Positions 38,252 through 48,064 are shown, counted from the stretch's first letter. The stretch is DNA of 64,000 nt from Alteriqipengyuania lutimaris (GCF_003363135.1 NZ_QRBB01000001.1:1-64000), one strand, 5' to 3'. Numbers and translations: made by a program. Notes: generated by a model not told the origin, from the letters alone.

Positions 38252-38335
38252 GTTCCTGCGGAGGTTAGGAACGGGCCGCCTCCGGCCATGCCTCGAACCC
38301 GAGCTCCCGCCTTCCTGGGAGCGCATTTGAGGAAG
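38252..38335 (+). promoter_or_regulatory. Structured leader, candidate pseudoknot hiding the ribosome binding site
   Basis: Three hairpins are visible before the PLP-enzyme start: GTTCCT/AGGAAC (38,252-38,257 with 38,267-38,272), GGCCG/CGGCC (38,274-38,278 with 38,283-38,287, loop CCTC, which could kiss loop GAGG of the first) and GCTCCC/GGGAGC (38,303-38,308 with 38,317-38,322). In the third, the loop contains CTTCCT (38,311-38,316), complementary to AGGAAG (38,330-38,335), which is the ribosome binding site about ten bases before ATG 38,345. This is an H-type pseudoknot in the manner of short SAM-type riboswitches, but I do not recognise a known class. Confidence 0.4.
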
Positions 38336-38344
38336 CCGTCTTTT

Positions 38345-39661
38345 ATGACCGACGCAGTCGACGCAGTCGAAACCCCTACCCCCCGCCGCAAGCCCAAGCC
38401 CGAGGTCACCAAGATCGACGGGCGCAAGATGAAGCCCTCGACCCTGATGATGGGCCATGGCTACGACCCGGCGCTTTCCGAGGGATCGCTCAAGGCGCCC
38501 ATCTTCCTGACCAGCACCTTCGCGTTCGAAAGCGCGGCTGCGGGCAAGCGGCACTTCGAAGGCATCACAGGCATGCGCGAAGGCGGGGCCGAAGGCCTCG
38601 TCTATTCGCGCTTCAACGGGCCGAACCAGGAAATCCTCGAAGACCGCCTCGCCATCTGGGACGGCGCGGAAGACGCGCTGTGCTTCTCCAGCGGGATGAC
38701 CGCGATCTGCGTGATGATGATGGCCTTCTGCAATGCGGGCGACGTGATCGTCCATTCCGGGCCGCTCTATGCCGCGACCGAGGGCTTCGTAGCCAAGATC
38801 CTGTCGCGCTACGGGGTTAAGTATATCGACTTCCCGGCGGGCGCGACGCGCGAGGAATTCGACGATGTCCTCGCCAAGGCGAAGGACATGGCGAGCGAGA
38901 ATGGCGGCAAGGTCGCGATGATCTACCTCGAAAGCCCGGGCAATCCGACCAACGCGCTGGTCGATATCGAGATGGTCCGCGAAGCGCGCGACGCCGCGCT
39001 CGACTGGGACTGCCCGATCGCGATCGACAACACCTTCCTCGGCCCGCTGTGGCAGCGCCCGCTGGAACATGGTGCCGATATCGTCTGCTATTCGCTGACC
39101 AAATATGTCGGCGGCCACTCCGACCTCGTCGCAGGCTCGATCGCCGGTGACGAGAAGTGGATGAACCCGGTGCGCATGATCCGCAACACGATGGGCGGGA
39201 TCGCCGATCCCAACACCGCCTGGATGCTGCTGCGCAGCCTCGAAACCGTCGAACTGCGCATGCAGCGCGCGGGTGAGAATGCGGAGAAGGTGTGCGCCTT
39301 CCTCGCCAAGCACCCCAAGGTCGAGGGTCTCGGTTATCTCGGCATGCTGAAGGATGAGCGGCAGAGGGACATCTACGCGCGGCATTGCCTTGGCGCAGGG
39401 TCCACCTTCTCGCTGTTCCTCAAGGGCGGCGAAGAGGAAAGCTTCCGCTTCCTCGATGCGCTCAAGGTCGCGAAACTCGCGGTCAGCCTCGGCGGCACCG
39501 AAACGCTCGCCAGCCACCCGGCCAGCATGACGCACCTGTCTGTGGCCCATGGCCGCCGCCAGGAACTGGGCATTACCGACAGCCTGGTGCGGATCAGCAT
39601 CGGGATCGAGGATGCGGACGATCTGATCGCGGACTTCGAGCAGGCGCTCGAAGCGGTCTGA
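38345..39661 (+). CDS. Cystathionine gamma-synthase family PLP-dependent enzyme
   Basis: The 438-residue protein belongs to the Cys/Met-metabolism PLP family. LAIWDGAEDALCFSSGMTAI is the cofactor-binding S-G-M-x-A element, the PLP lysine is in CYSLTKYVGGHSDLVAGSIA, and YLESPGNPTNALVDI and RISIGIEDADDLIADFEQAL complete the signature. It would perform gamma-replacement or elimination on a homoserine ester or cystathionine. The exact reaction is not decided by motifs. ATG 38,345 follows a structured leader; the upstream ATG 38,288 would put 19 unrelated residues in front. Confidence 0.9.
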   Translation: MTDAVDAVETPTPRRKPKPEVTKIDGRKMKPSTLMMGHGYDPALSEGSLKAPIFLTSTFAFESAAAGKRHFEGITGMREGGAEGLVYSRFNGPNQEILEDRLAIWDGAEDALCFSSGMTAICVMMMAFCNAGDVIVHSGPLYAATEGFVAKILSRYGVKYIDFPAGATREEFDDVLAKAKDMASENGGKVAMIYLESPGNPTNALVDIEMVREARDAALDWDCPIAIDNTFLGPLWQRPLEHGADIVCYSLTKYVGGHSDLVAGSIAGDEKWMNPVRMIRNTMGGIADPNTAWMLLRSLETVELRMQRAGENAEKVCAFLAKHPKVEGLGYLGMLKDERQRDIYARHCLGAGSTFSLFLKGGEEESFRFLDALKVAKLAVSLGGTETLASHPASMTHLSVAHGRRQELGITDSLVRISIGIEDADDLIADFEQALEAV

Positions 39662-39731
39662 TCGGATTGGGCGGGCCTTGCGCCGGGCAACCGGCGTTTG
39701 CGCCCGCCCATCCCCACCCCACATAGCGAAG

Positions 39732-40787
39732 ATGAAAGCCATCATCGCCGCCGTTTCGCTTGTCATCCTCCCGGCCTGCACGCAGCCCACTTCCACGGCC
39801 GCTGCGCCAGAAGCCGGTCCGACGGATAGGATCGAGACGAAGGGGCTCGATCCGGCTCTCCTCGAACAGACGTTGGACGCCGCCGCGGAGCTTCCGCAGC
39901 TGAACGGCATGATCGTGCTCCGTGACGGCGAACCGCTGGTCGAGGAAACCTTCAACGATGGCGCACCACTCGACCACGCGGTCAACATCAAGTCCGCGTC
40001 GAAGTCCGTGCTCTCCGCACTCGTGGGCATCGCGATCGAGCGCGGCGTGCTCGAGGGCACCGATCAACCGATCCTGACCGAACTGGCCGATCAGGCGCCC
40101 GCCAACCCCGATCCGCGCTTCAACCGGCTAACCGTGGGCAATCTCCTGTCGATGCAGGCAGGTCTGGAACGCACGTCAGGCAGCAATTACGGCGCCTGGG
40201 TCTCCAGCAACAACTGGGTGCGCGATGCGCTTTCACGTCCGTTCGTGGCCGAGCCGGGTGGACGCATGCTCTATTCTACCGGGAGCAGCCACCTGATGTC
40301 GGCCATGCTGACAGAGGCTTCGGGCCGCAGCACCTACGATCTGGCACAAGAATGGCTGGCCGAGCCGCTGGGCATCGCGATCCCTGCCTGGTCGACCGAT
40401 CCCCAAGGTATCTATTTCGGCGGTAACGACATGCGAATGAGCCCGCGCGATCTTGCCCGCTTCGGCGAACTCTATCGCCTCGGCGGAGAAATCGCCGGGC
40501 AGCGCATTGTCCCTGCCAGTTGGATCGAAGAAAGCTGGACCGCGCGCACGACCTCGCCATGGAGTGGAGAGGATTACGGGTACGGCTGGTTCATCAGCGA
40601 GGCGGGTGGATACGACCTTTACTACGGCTGGGGCTATGGCGGTCAGATGGTCTACATTCTGCCCGCGCTCGAACTGACCGTGGTGATGACCTCCGACATC
40701 GATGCGGAGCGGGGCAGCGACCATATTGGCGCGCTGCGCGGCCTGCTGGAGCAGCGCATCATCCCTGCCGCCGAACGCGGGGAATAG
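39732..40787 (+). CDS. Serine hydrolase (beta-lactamase/transpeptidase-like), lipoprotein
   Basis: The 351-residue protein starts MKAIIAAVSLVILPAC, a lipobox signal, so it is probably membrane-anchored. The active-site S-x-x-K is in VNIKSASKSVLSAL, with a Y-S-T-G element later and a YGYGWFISEAGGYDLYYGWG region as in the beta-lactamase-like (class C-type) serine hydrolases. ATG 39,732 is chosen for the lipobox. The product may be an esterase or peptidase; no resistance role is implied. Confidence 0.87.
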   Translation: MKAIIAAVSLVILPACTQPTSTAAAPEAGPTDRIETKGLDPALLEQTLDAAAELPQLNGMIVLRDGEPLVEETFNDGAPLDHAVNIKSASKSVLSALVGIAIERGVLEGTDQPILTELADQAPANPDPRFNRLTVGNLLSMQAGLERTSGSNYGAWVSSNNWVRDALSRPFVAEPGGRMLYSTGSSHLMSAMLTEASGRSTYDLAQEWLAEPLGIAIPAWSTDPQGIYFGGNDMRMSPRDLARFGELYRLGGEIAGQRIVPASWIEESWTARTTSPWSGEDYGYGWFISEAGGYDLYYGWGYGGQMVYILPALELTVVMTSDIDAERGSDHIGALRGLLEQRIIPAAERGE

Positions 40788-40822
40788 AATGGCGGGCGAC
40801 CCCACGGCCGCCCGCCATTACG

Positions 40823-43231
40823 TCAGCCGCCGAAGCGTGCGGTCACCTCGATACCGAACAGGCGCGGTTCGGCCGGGATGAAGGTCGGGATCCGGAAGGA
40901 CCCGCCGGTATTGCCGGCGTCGAGCAGGTAGTCCTCGTCGAAGGCGTTGCGGATGAAGCCCGCGATCTCGAAACGATCCTCATCGATCGAAATGCCCGCA
41001 CGCGCGTTTACCAGGGTGACCGGGCCCTGCGAGATCAGCGGATCGTTCGGCACTTCGAAGAAGATCCGGCTGCGGTGCGTCACGCTGGGCGTGGCGAACA
41101 GCCGTGCTCCGTTGCCGATCGGCGCATCCACCGTAAAGCCGGCGGCGGCCTGCCATTCGGGCTGGAGGCGGAAGCGCGCGCCGGAGAAATCCGGAGAGAA
41201 CGCGCCGTCCTCGTCGATGCCGCCGTCGATATAGCCGACATTGCCGAACAGGCTCAGCCAGTCGGTCGCTTGCACTGCGATTTCGGCCTCGACGCCGAGG
41301 TTGCTCGCGCTGCCCGCACTCGCGGTGATGAACGAGCCGAGATTATCGGGGTCTTCGACCGACACCTGGAAGTTCTCGTACTTCTGGTAGTAGACGCCGA
41401 GCGAGCCGGACAAGAGGCCGCTCGCTAGCTTCACACCGCCTTCGTAGTTCCACACGGTCTCCTCGGCGATCCGGTTCGCCCCGCCCGCGTTGACCTGGAC
41501 CACCGGCGAACGGCGCCCCTTGGAGATCGTGGCGAACACGTTCACGTCGGGGCTGATGCGATAGAGCGCGTTGAAGCGCGGCAACCATGCATCGAAGCTG
41601 TCTTCGCCCGTGACGACCTCGCCGCCCGTGTCGGTCTGGCCGGGGATCAGCGACACCCGCAGGCTGGGCAGCGCTGTGAAAAGCTGGTTCCTCAGCCCTT
41701 CCGGCAGCAGTCCGGGCAGGACCGGAACGGGTACGTCGGCGCGAAAGCCCGACCAGCGGTCCTCCCACAGGTACCGGACGCCTGCGGTCAGCTCCAGCGC
41801 GTCGGTCGGGATGAAGGTGACGTCCGCGAAGACCGAATAGCTGTCGTTCTGCCCTTGGTTCTCGAACACGGAGGCATAGGGAAGCGCGTCGATCGCGCCG
41901 CCGCTGATGGCCGAGGTCAGCTGGGTCGCCGGCGACGAGCCATCGGGCGCGACGCAGGGCACGCCGGGCACTGCGGGGGCGCCGAACACCGTGGTCAGGC
42001 ACTGGATGAAGGCCCCTTCCTCGGTCGAGAAGGGCACGTTCTGGATGCCGTCTTCGGAAAAGACGTTCCAGCCGAAGGAGCCGCGCAGGCGATCGCTCGC
42101 GTAGGTGAAGCGCCCCTCGTGGCTGAACTGGTCGCCCTGCGAGATTTCGGCGAATTCGAGGAACGGCGCGGCCGAGCCGTCGGCGTCGAAAATCTCGTCG
42201 CTGTCGAACTTGCGATAGCCGTTGACGGTGGTGAAGCTCCAGCCGGGCGCGAAGGCCCAGTCGGCAGTCAGGTTTACGTCGTAAACTTCACGCTCCAGAC
42301 CCAGCTGATCGCCGCCCAGTGCTTCGGCGGAGAACGGCGAGCCGCCCAGGTTCGCATCACCAAACGCATTCTCGGCACCACCCGGCGCACCGGCGTAGGC
42401 CGGGAACGTACCCGAGACGAAGGGCGTGCCGCCGTGGCGCTGCTGGTCGTAGGTGCCGATCAGGTCCACGGTGATGTCAGACGTCGGCGTGAAGCGCAGC
42501 GAGCCGCGCACCCCGAACTGGTTCTTGGCGTAAAGGTCTTCGCGCTGACTGCTCGCCAGATTCTCGACATAGCCGTCGCGGCGACGCCATTCGAAAGCGA
42601 CGCGGCCTGCGACCACATCCGATCCGGCATTGACGAAGCCCGAAAGCAGCGTTGCGTCGAAGTTTCCGGTTCCGCCGGTCAGCGCTGCGGATGCGCCGGG
42701 CTGCGGCTTGGCCGAGACGAGGCTGATCGCGCCCACGGCAGAGGCGGTGCCGAACAGCGTCGCCTGCGGGCCCTTGATGACCTCGACCCGCTCGAGATCG
42801 TAGATCGCCTGATACGACCCGCGCGAACGCGAGATGTCGACGCCGTTGTAATAAAGCGTGACGCGCGGTCCCTGCTGGGCCGAGCCGCTGTCGGACGTGA
42901 TCCCGCGAATGACGATGCCGGGGTTGTTGGCGCTCTGCTCCTGGATGTTGAGGCCGGGAACGTAGTTGGACAATTCGTCGAGGTCGGTCACGCCGAGCTC
43001 GGCGATGCGCTCCCCGGTGACCGCGCTGATGGTGATCGGCACGTCGAGCGCGCGCTGCTCGATCTTCTGTGCGGTGACGACGATCAGGTTGCCCGATTCC
43101 TCGGTGATCTCTTCCTCACCGGCGGATTCATCGACAGGCGCGACGGGCGCCTGCGCGAAGACCGCGGCGGGCAATAGCGCGGCGGTGCCGAGCAGGGCGA
43201 GACGGAAAACGGAATGGAAGGACGAACGCAT
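40823..43231 (-). CDS. TonB-dependent outer membrane receptor
   Basis: The 802-residue protein has a signal peptide ending VFAQA, a TonB box (LIVVTAQK near residue 50), a plug domain (LSNYVPGLNIQEQSANNPGI, then VIRGITSDSG, and VIKGPQATLFGTASAVGAIS), and a long beta-barrel ending in EVTARFGG. The plug wording is typical of the sphingomonad family of receptors with broad substrates (siderophores, saccharides, others). No neighbouring enzyme points to the ligand. Outer membrane. Confidence 0.93.
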   Translation of the reverse strand: MRSSFHSVFRLALLGTAALLPAAVFAQAPVAPVDESAGEEEITEESGNLIVVTAQKIEQRALDVPITISAVTGERIAELGVTDLDELSNYVPGLNIQEQSANNPGIVIRGITSDSGSAQQGPRVTLYYNGVDISRSRGSYQAIYDLERVEVIKGPQATLFGTASAVGAISLVSAKPQPGASAALTGGTGNFDATLLSGFVNAGSDVVAGRVAFEWRRRDGYVENLASSQREDLYAKNQFGVRGSLRFTPTSDITVDLIGTYDQQRHGGTPFVSGTFPAYAGAPGGAENAFGDANLGGSPFSAEALGGDQLGLEREVYDVNLTADWAFAPGWSFTTVNGYRKFDSDEIFDADGSAAPFLEFAEISQGDQFSHEGRFTYASDRLRGSFGWNVFSEDGIQNVPFSTEEGAFIQCLTTVFGAPAVPGVPCVAPDGSSPATQLTSAISGGAIDALPYASVFENQGQNDSYSVFADVTFIPTDALELTAGVRYLWEDRWSGFRADVPVPVLPGLLPEGLRNQLFTALPSLRVSLIPGQTDTGGEVVTGEDSFDAWLPRFNALYRISPDVNVFATISKGRRSPVVQVNAGGANRIAEETVWNYEGGVKLASGLLSGSLGVYYQKYENFQVSVEDPDNLGSFITASAGSASNLGVEAEIAVQATDWLSLFGNVGYIDGGIDEDGAFSPDFSGARFRLQPEWQAAAGFTVDAPIGNGARLFATPSVTHRSRIFFEVPNDPLISQGPVTLVNARAGISIDEDRFEIAGFIRNAFDEDYLLDAGNTGGSFRIPTFIPAEPRLFGIEVTARFGG

Positions 43232-43333
43232 ATTGAGACCCCTGTGCTGCGATTGCGAAGGGGCGTTAGGACCGCTGCGTGACCGATCCGCGTCGTGCGG
43301 ATTACTCTTTCGTGAAGCTGTGCGTTTGTCCGC

Positions 43334-43867
43334 CTAACCGTGCCATTCGCGCCGCGCTTCTGCGGCCTTGAGGACCTCGTAGGCAAGCTGAAGCTTCTGG
43401 AACTCGGCCGCTGCTTCCTTGTCGCCCGGCTTCACGTCGGGATGAACGGTCTTGGCCTTTTCGCGCCACGCCCGCTTGATGGCCGCGAAATCCGCGTCCG
43501 ATTCAAGCTCGAGCGCATCGAGCGCGCGCATCTCGTCGGCAGAGCGGGTTCCGTCGCCCGACCCGCCCCAGCTATAGTGCGAGGCTTCGGCATAGCCTGC
43601 ATTGTCGCGCTGTTCCGTACGGGCGCGTTCGGCCGCTTCGGCCTTCTCCAGTCCTTCGAAATAATCCCACTTCGAATTATATTCCGCCGCGTGTTTCTGG
43701 CAGAAGTACCAGCGGTCCGGATTGTTCGGCGACTTGGGCGCGGGGCAATCGCCCCGTTCGTCGCAGCCGTGGCGATCGCACAGGCGCACGGTCGCGGCCT
43801 CGCGGCTTTCCTCGTAGCCACGCCAGCGCGGGAAACCCCAGTCGTTCGATCTGCGCGGTCTTGCCAT
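43334..43867 (-). CDS. J-domain (DnaJ-like) protein with N-terminal Cys/His segment
   Basis: The 177-residue protein ends with a J domain: LESDADFAAIKRAWREKAKT and the HPD tripeptide in VHPDVKPGDKE, so it should stimulate an Hsp70. The N-terminal third has a Cys/His cluster (RLCDRHGCDERGDCPAPK then YFCQKHAAEYN), perhaps a zinc-binding element rather than the DnaJ zinc finger. Such short J proteins exist in sphingomonads as uncharacterised genes. Its function is not known; cytoplasmic. It is separated from the TonB gene by 102 bases. Confidence 0.85.
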   Translation of the reverse strand: MARPRRSNDWGFPRWRGYEESREAATVRLCDRHGCDERGDCPAPKSPNNPDRWYFCQKHAAEYNSKWDYFEGLEKAEAAERARTEQRDNAGYAEASHYSWGGSGDGTRSADEMRALDALELESDADFAAIKRAWREKAKTVHPDVKPGDKEAAAEFQKLQLAYEVLKAAEARREWHG

Positions 43868-43941
43868 TGGTCCAGTTTAGGGCTCCAGCCCGTTCCTTCA
43901 ACCTTGCGTCGCCCAAGGAACGAACAAAAAGGGGGGCGAAC

Positions 43942-43980
43942 AAAAAAGGGGCGGGCGATCCCAGCCGGACCGCCCGCCCC
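43942..43980 (-). terminator. Rho-independent terminator of the Tol-Pal operon
   Basis: On the minus strand, GGGGCGGGCG (43,980-43,971) pairs perfectly with CGCCCGCCCC (43,957-43,948), with a 13-base loop, and is followed by TTTTTT (43,947-43,942). It lies 40 bases after the pal stop, a clear intrinsic terminator; a second T-rich tract follows. Confidence 0.9.
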
Positions 43981-44019
43981 CTGAATTCAGAAGGCTCGCG
44001 CCTCTAGTTCATGACCACC

Positions 44020-44529
44020 CTAGTTGATGACCACGGTCACCGCGCGGCGGTTCTGCGCCCAGGCCTCGGGCGTGGAGGCGGTCGCGACCGGGCGTTCCTC
44101 GCCATAGCTCACCGTGCGAACGCGGTTGGCCGCAATGCCGAGGCTGACGAGGTAGTTCTTCGCCGCATTGGCCCGGCGCTCGCCCAGCGCGAGGTTGTAG
44201 TCGCGCGTGCCGCGCTCGTCGGCATGGCCTTCGATCGTGACGCGCAGGTTCGGATACTGCGACAGGTACTGCGCCTGCGTCTGAAGTGCGGCCGCATCGG
44301 CGGTGTCAATGTTGTAGCGGTCGGTGTCGAAATAGATGACGTTCTGGCCGTTCACCGCATTCACGAAATGCTGCTGCGTGCCGACGCCGTCGGTCGGGCC
44401 GCTGGTGCCCGGATTGGTCGGCTGGCTCACGCCCGGCTCGGGCGGAAGCTCTTCCGGCGTGCCCGATTTGCAGGCCGCAAGCGACGCCGTGGCGGCAAGG
44501 ACAATCGCAAACTTGAAATGCGCGTTCAT
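44020..44529 (-). CDS. pal: Peptidoglycan-associated lipoprotein Pal
   Basis: The 169-residue protein has a lipobox signal (ATASLAAC), a linker with prolines, and an OmpA-type peptidoglycan-binding domain (VIYFDTDRYNIDTADAAALQ; LRVTIEGHADERGTRDYNLA). The D and R residues contacting diaminopimelate are in that motif. It anchors the outer membrane to peptidoglycan and binds TolB. ATG 44,529 gives the lipobox; the frame extends upstream without a start. Last gene of the operon, followed by a terminator. Confidence 0.96.
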   Translation of the reverse strand: MNAHFKFAIVLAATASLAACKSGTPEELPPEPGVSQPTNPGTSGPTDGVGTQQHFVNAVNGQNVIYFDTDRYNIDTADAAALQTQAQYLSQYPNLRVTIEGHADERGTRDYNLALGERRANAAKNYLVSLGIAANRVRTVSYGEERPVATASTPEAWAQNRRAVTVVIN

Positions 44530-44604
44530 TGGTCTCTCCTTACAAGATGGCCTTCTTCTTCGTCGGTGCGACCCCACGAAATCGGTGTGTTCAGTTCCAA
44601 CGCC

Positions 44605-46032
44605 CTAGGGCAGGATCGGTCCCCAGGCCGGGTCGGATGCATCGACCGGAGTGGGCAGGCGACGCAGGTTGTCGCCGGTCAGATCGACCTGGTAGATCGC
44701 GGTGCGGCCCGTGTTGCGCTCGGTCCGGAAGAACTGCAGCACGCGGCCGTTCGGCGCCCAGGTCGGGGCCTCGTCCTGCCAGCCGTCGGTCAGCTTGCGG
44801 AAATTGCCGCCGCTGGGGCTCATCGTGGCGACATTGAAATCGCCGGGGATGTAGGTGAATGCTATCTGGTCGCCGCGCGGGCTCCATTCGGGCGTCGCCG
44901 CGCGGCCGCCGAAGAAGGTGATCCGCTTCTGGTCCGATCCGTCGGCGTTCATCATGTAGATCTGCTGTTCGCCCGAGCGGTCGCTTTCGAACACGATCCG
45001 GCTGCCGTCGGGCGAGTAGGATCCGCCCACGTCGATGCCCGGCGCAGTGGTCAGCCGCTCGCTCGCTCCGCCCTGCGCAGACACGCGATAGATATCCGTG
45101 TTCCCGTTGACCGCCATCGAATAGAGCACCCAGCGCCCGTCGGGGCTCCAGCGGGGGGCGAAGGTGGGGTTCGCACTCTCGGTCACCAGCGTCTGGCTGC
45201 CCGTACCGATGTCGTAGATGTAGATGCGCGGATTGCCGTCGACATAGCTCAGGTACATCAGCTTGCGGTAATCGGGCGAGTAACGCGGGGTCAGCGCGGT
45301 CGCACGGCCGGTCGTGATGAAGCGGTGGTTCGCGCCGTCGCTGTCCATGATGGCCAGCCGCTTGGTCCGGTTATCCTTGGGGCCCGTCTCCGCGATATAG
45401 GCGATCCGGCTGTCGAAGAACGGGCTTTCCCCGGTCAGGCGCGAATAGATGAGGTCGGCGCATTTGTGCGCCGCGCGCCGCCAGTCGGACGGCGGCACGA
45501 CCCAGCCCGAGCGCACGAGTTCGTCCCGCAGGGCGACATCGTAGAGGTAGCAGCCGACGACCAGCCGCCCGTCGGCGCGCGGGCGGACATAGCCCTGCAC
45601 CAGCATTTCGGCGCCGCGCATGCTCCACATGCCCCACACCGGATCGGTGATCTGCGGGTAGGATGGCTTGGGCAGCGCGTCGGGCCCGGTCGGATCGAAC
45701 AGGCCGTTGTTCTCAAGATCGGCGGTCACGACGCGGGCGAGCTCCTCCCCCAGCGCCGCGGTGCCGCGTGCATTGGCGGCGGTCGCCACGTCACGCTCCG
45801 CCGCAAAGGCAGGGATGGCAAGCTGCAGGTTGTCGAGGCTTCCCTCGAACGAGACCGAGCCGGTCAGCCCGCCTGTGTCCTCGCTCGCCTCGCTTCCTTC
45901 GGTCTGTACGGTCTCGACCTCGCCGCCCGCAGGCGGCGGGCTGCTGAGATCTTCGTTCTGGGCGAATGCCACATTCGGGCTGGCCACCAGCAAGGTGGCG
46001 AGCGCGATGGAGAACAGCGTGCGAGGGGTCAT
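44605..46032 (-). CDS. tolB: Tol-Pal system protein TolB
   Basis: The 475-residue protein has a signal peptide (MTPRTLFSIALATLLVASPN...AFAQ), an N-terminal domain (about residues 60-180) and a beta-propeller with repeats of R-W-S-P-D-G and S-P-D-G-S-R-I (for example FAPRWSPDGRWVLYS and YSPDGSRIVFESDRSGEQQI). It is the periplasmic partner of Pal and TolA. ATG 46,032 begins two bases after the tolA stop. Confidence 0.96.
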   Translation of the reverse strand: MTPRTLFSIALATLLVASPNVAFAQNEDLSSPPPAGGEVETVQTEGSEASEDTGGLTGSVSFEGSLDNLQLAIPAFAAERDVATAANARGTAALGEELARVVTADLENNGLFDPTGPDALPKPSYPQITDPVWGMWSMRGAEMLVQGYVRPRADGRLVVGCYLYDVALRDELVRSGWVVPPSDWRRAAHKCADLIYSRLTGESPFFDSRIAYIAETGPKDNRTKRLAIMDSDGANHRFITTGRATALTPRYSPDYRKLMYLSYVDGNPRIYIYDIGTGSQTLVTESANPTFAPRWSPDGRWVLYSMAVNGNTDIYRVSAQGGASERLTTAPGIDVGGSYSPDGSRIVFESDRSGEQQIYMMNADGSDQKRITFFGGRAATPEWSPRGDQIAFTYIPGDFNVATMSPSGGNFRKLTDGWQDEAPTWAPNGRVLQFFRTERNTGRTAIYQVDLTGDNLRRLPTPVDASDPAWGPILP

Positions 46033-46034
46033 GA

Positions 46035-46886
46035 TTACAGGTTCCAGTCGAAGCTGAAGGCGGAAACGTTTTTCCACGCGTTATAATATTCGGGCGGCAA
46101 ATCGAAGGGGGCCGCCAATTGGACCGCGCGAATGGCCTGCTCCGCATGGCGTTCGGCCTGCGCGCGATTGGTATCGTTGATGCCGGTCTGGCGCACAAGT
46201 CGGGGGCGGCCCGCGAGCGAACCATCCTCGTTCATCTGCCAAGCAATCACGCTGACGATCTTCTCGGCGTCCGGGCCGCTGGGCGGCGCCCAGTGCGGTT
46301 TCAATTGGCGAGAAATCGCAGCCGCGATGCTCGCGCGCGCGCTGGCCCCGACCTGCGATGCGGGGACACGCGTGTCGCTCGATCTGGTGGACTCGCCCGC
46401 ACCTGCCAGGAAATCGCTGCCCACGCGGCTGCCGCCCGATCGGCGCGCCTCGCGCGTGGGTTCGGGCCGCGGTGCGGAGGATGTCGCGCGGCTGGTCGGG
46501 CGAGGTTCGGGGCGGCTGCTCGCGCGCGCGGTCGGGCGCGGCTGCGGGCGGCTGGTGGCGCGCGGTGCCGGCCGCGGCTGGGGGGCAGGCGCGCTGGTCG
46601 GCTGCGGCACCGGTGCGGGAAGCGGTGGCGGCGGCGCGTATTCGATCGGCGGCGGCGCGCTTTCGCCCAGTTCTGGCGCGACCGAGGCTTGCGATTCACG
46701 CACCGGATCAGGCGCGGCGGACGTCATCCCGACCTCCTCCGCAAAATTCACGGTGATCCGCTCCGGCTCGGGCGGCGGCGCGCGCGTCGCGCCCTGAAGC
46801 AGCAGCAGCGCCACCAGCAGCGCGTGCAGCGCTACCGCGACAATCAGCGCTACGGCATCGGGGCCAGAAAAGGATTTCGCCTGCAT
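46035..46886 (-). CDS. tolA: TolA-like energy transducer
   Basis: The 283-residue protein has one N-terminal transmembrane helix (ALIVAVALHALLVALLLLQG) followed by a Pro/Arg/Ala-rich region (about residues 85-160, with RPQPRPTARAS-type tandem repeats) and a C-terminal TolA/TonB-like domain (HWAPPSGPDAEKIVSVIAWQ; RHAEQAIRAVQLAAPFDLPP). It links the TolQR motor to TolB and Pal. The long extended linker replaces the helical domain II of E. coli TolA. Position between tolR and tolB fixes the name. Confidence 0.92.
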   Translation of the reverse strand: MQAKSFSGPDAVALIVAVALHALLVALLLLQGATRAPPPEPERITVNFAEEVGMTSAAPDPVRESQASVAPELGESAPPPIEYAPPPPLPAPVPQPTSAPAPQPRPAPRATSRPQPRPTARASSRPEPRPTSRATSSAPRPEPTREARRSGGSRVGSDFLAGAGESTRSSDTRVPASQVGASARASIAAAISRQLKPHWAPPSGPDAEKIVSVIAWQMNEDGSLAGRPRLVRQTGINDTNRAQAERHAEQAIRAVQLAAPFDLPPEYYNAWKNVSAFSFDWNL

Positions 46887-46899
46887 CCGGTCTCCGGCG

Positions 46900-47343
<444 letters not shown>

Positions 47344-47344
47344 G

Positions 47345-48064
47345 TCAGACGCGCTCCAGCTCGCGGCCGAGATTGGCGTTGAAGCGGTCGGCGAAGCGCT
47401 GGAGGATCGCCTCGTAGCGGTTCACGCTCGCGCCGAAACGGTTGTAGGCGATAACCGCGGGGATCGCCGCGAACAGCCCGATCGCGGTTGCGAACAGCGC
47501 TTCGGAAATCCCCGGAGCGACCACGGCGAGCGAGGAATTCTGCTGCGCGCCGATCTGGAAGAAGCTGTTCATGATGCCCCACACGGTGCCGAACAGGCCC
47601 ACGAAGGGCGCAACCGAGCCGAGCGTGGCAAGGAAGTTGAGGCGTCCGGCCAGCCGGTCCGCCTCTTCGGCGACATGGCTGTCCATCACCGCCGCGATGC
47701 GGGCCTGCGCGCCGCGCACGTCCTTGACCCCGCCCTTTGTCGACTTCTTCCACTCGGTGATCGCACCCCACGCGATCCGCGCCGGGGCAACATCGCGATC
47801 GCGATAGGCGTCGAGCGTTTCCTCGTAATTCTCGGACGCCCAGAAATCCTTCTCGAACTTGGCCGCACGTTTCTTCGCGCCGCCGATCTTCGTGGCGAAG
47901 GAGATGATGATCATCCAGCTCCAGATCGATGCGAGCAACAGGCCCGCCATCACCGCCTGGACGACGATATCGGCGTCGAGGAACAGCTCCACGGGTTCGA
48001 GCCGGGTCGGCGCGGCCGGCAAAGCCGCAGGCGTCGCGGCGGCTAGCAGGTCGAAGGCAATCAT
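47345..48064 (-). CDS. tolQ: TolQ (ExbB/MotA family) proton channel subunit
   Basis: The 239-residue protein has three membrane segments (FLDADIVVQAVMAGLLLASI near residue 28; LNFLATLGSVAPFVGLFGTV; and APGISEALFATAIGLFAAIP) typical of ExbB/TolQ. The VGLFGTVWGIMNSF sequence and A-x-x-T-A-x-G-L-x-x-A-I-P are family signatures. ATG 48,064 directly follows the stop TGA of ybgC (TGAATG), so the two are translated together. Confidence 0.95.
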   Translation of the reverse strand: MIAFDLLAAATPAALPAAPTRLEPVELFLDADIVVQAVMAGLLLASIWSWMIIISFATKIGGAKKRAAKFEKDFWASENYEETLDAYRDRDVAPARIAWGAITEWKKSTKGGVKDVRGAQARIAAVMDSHVAEEADRLAGRLNFLATLGSVAPFVGLFGTVWGIMNSFFQIGAQQNSSLAVVAPGISEALFATAIGLFAAIPAVIAYNRFGASVNRYEAILQRFADRFNANLGRELERV

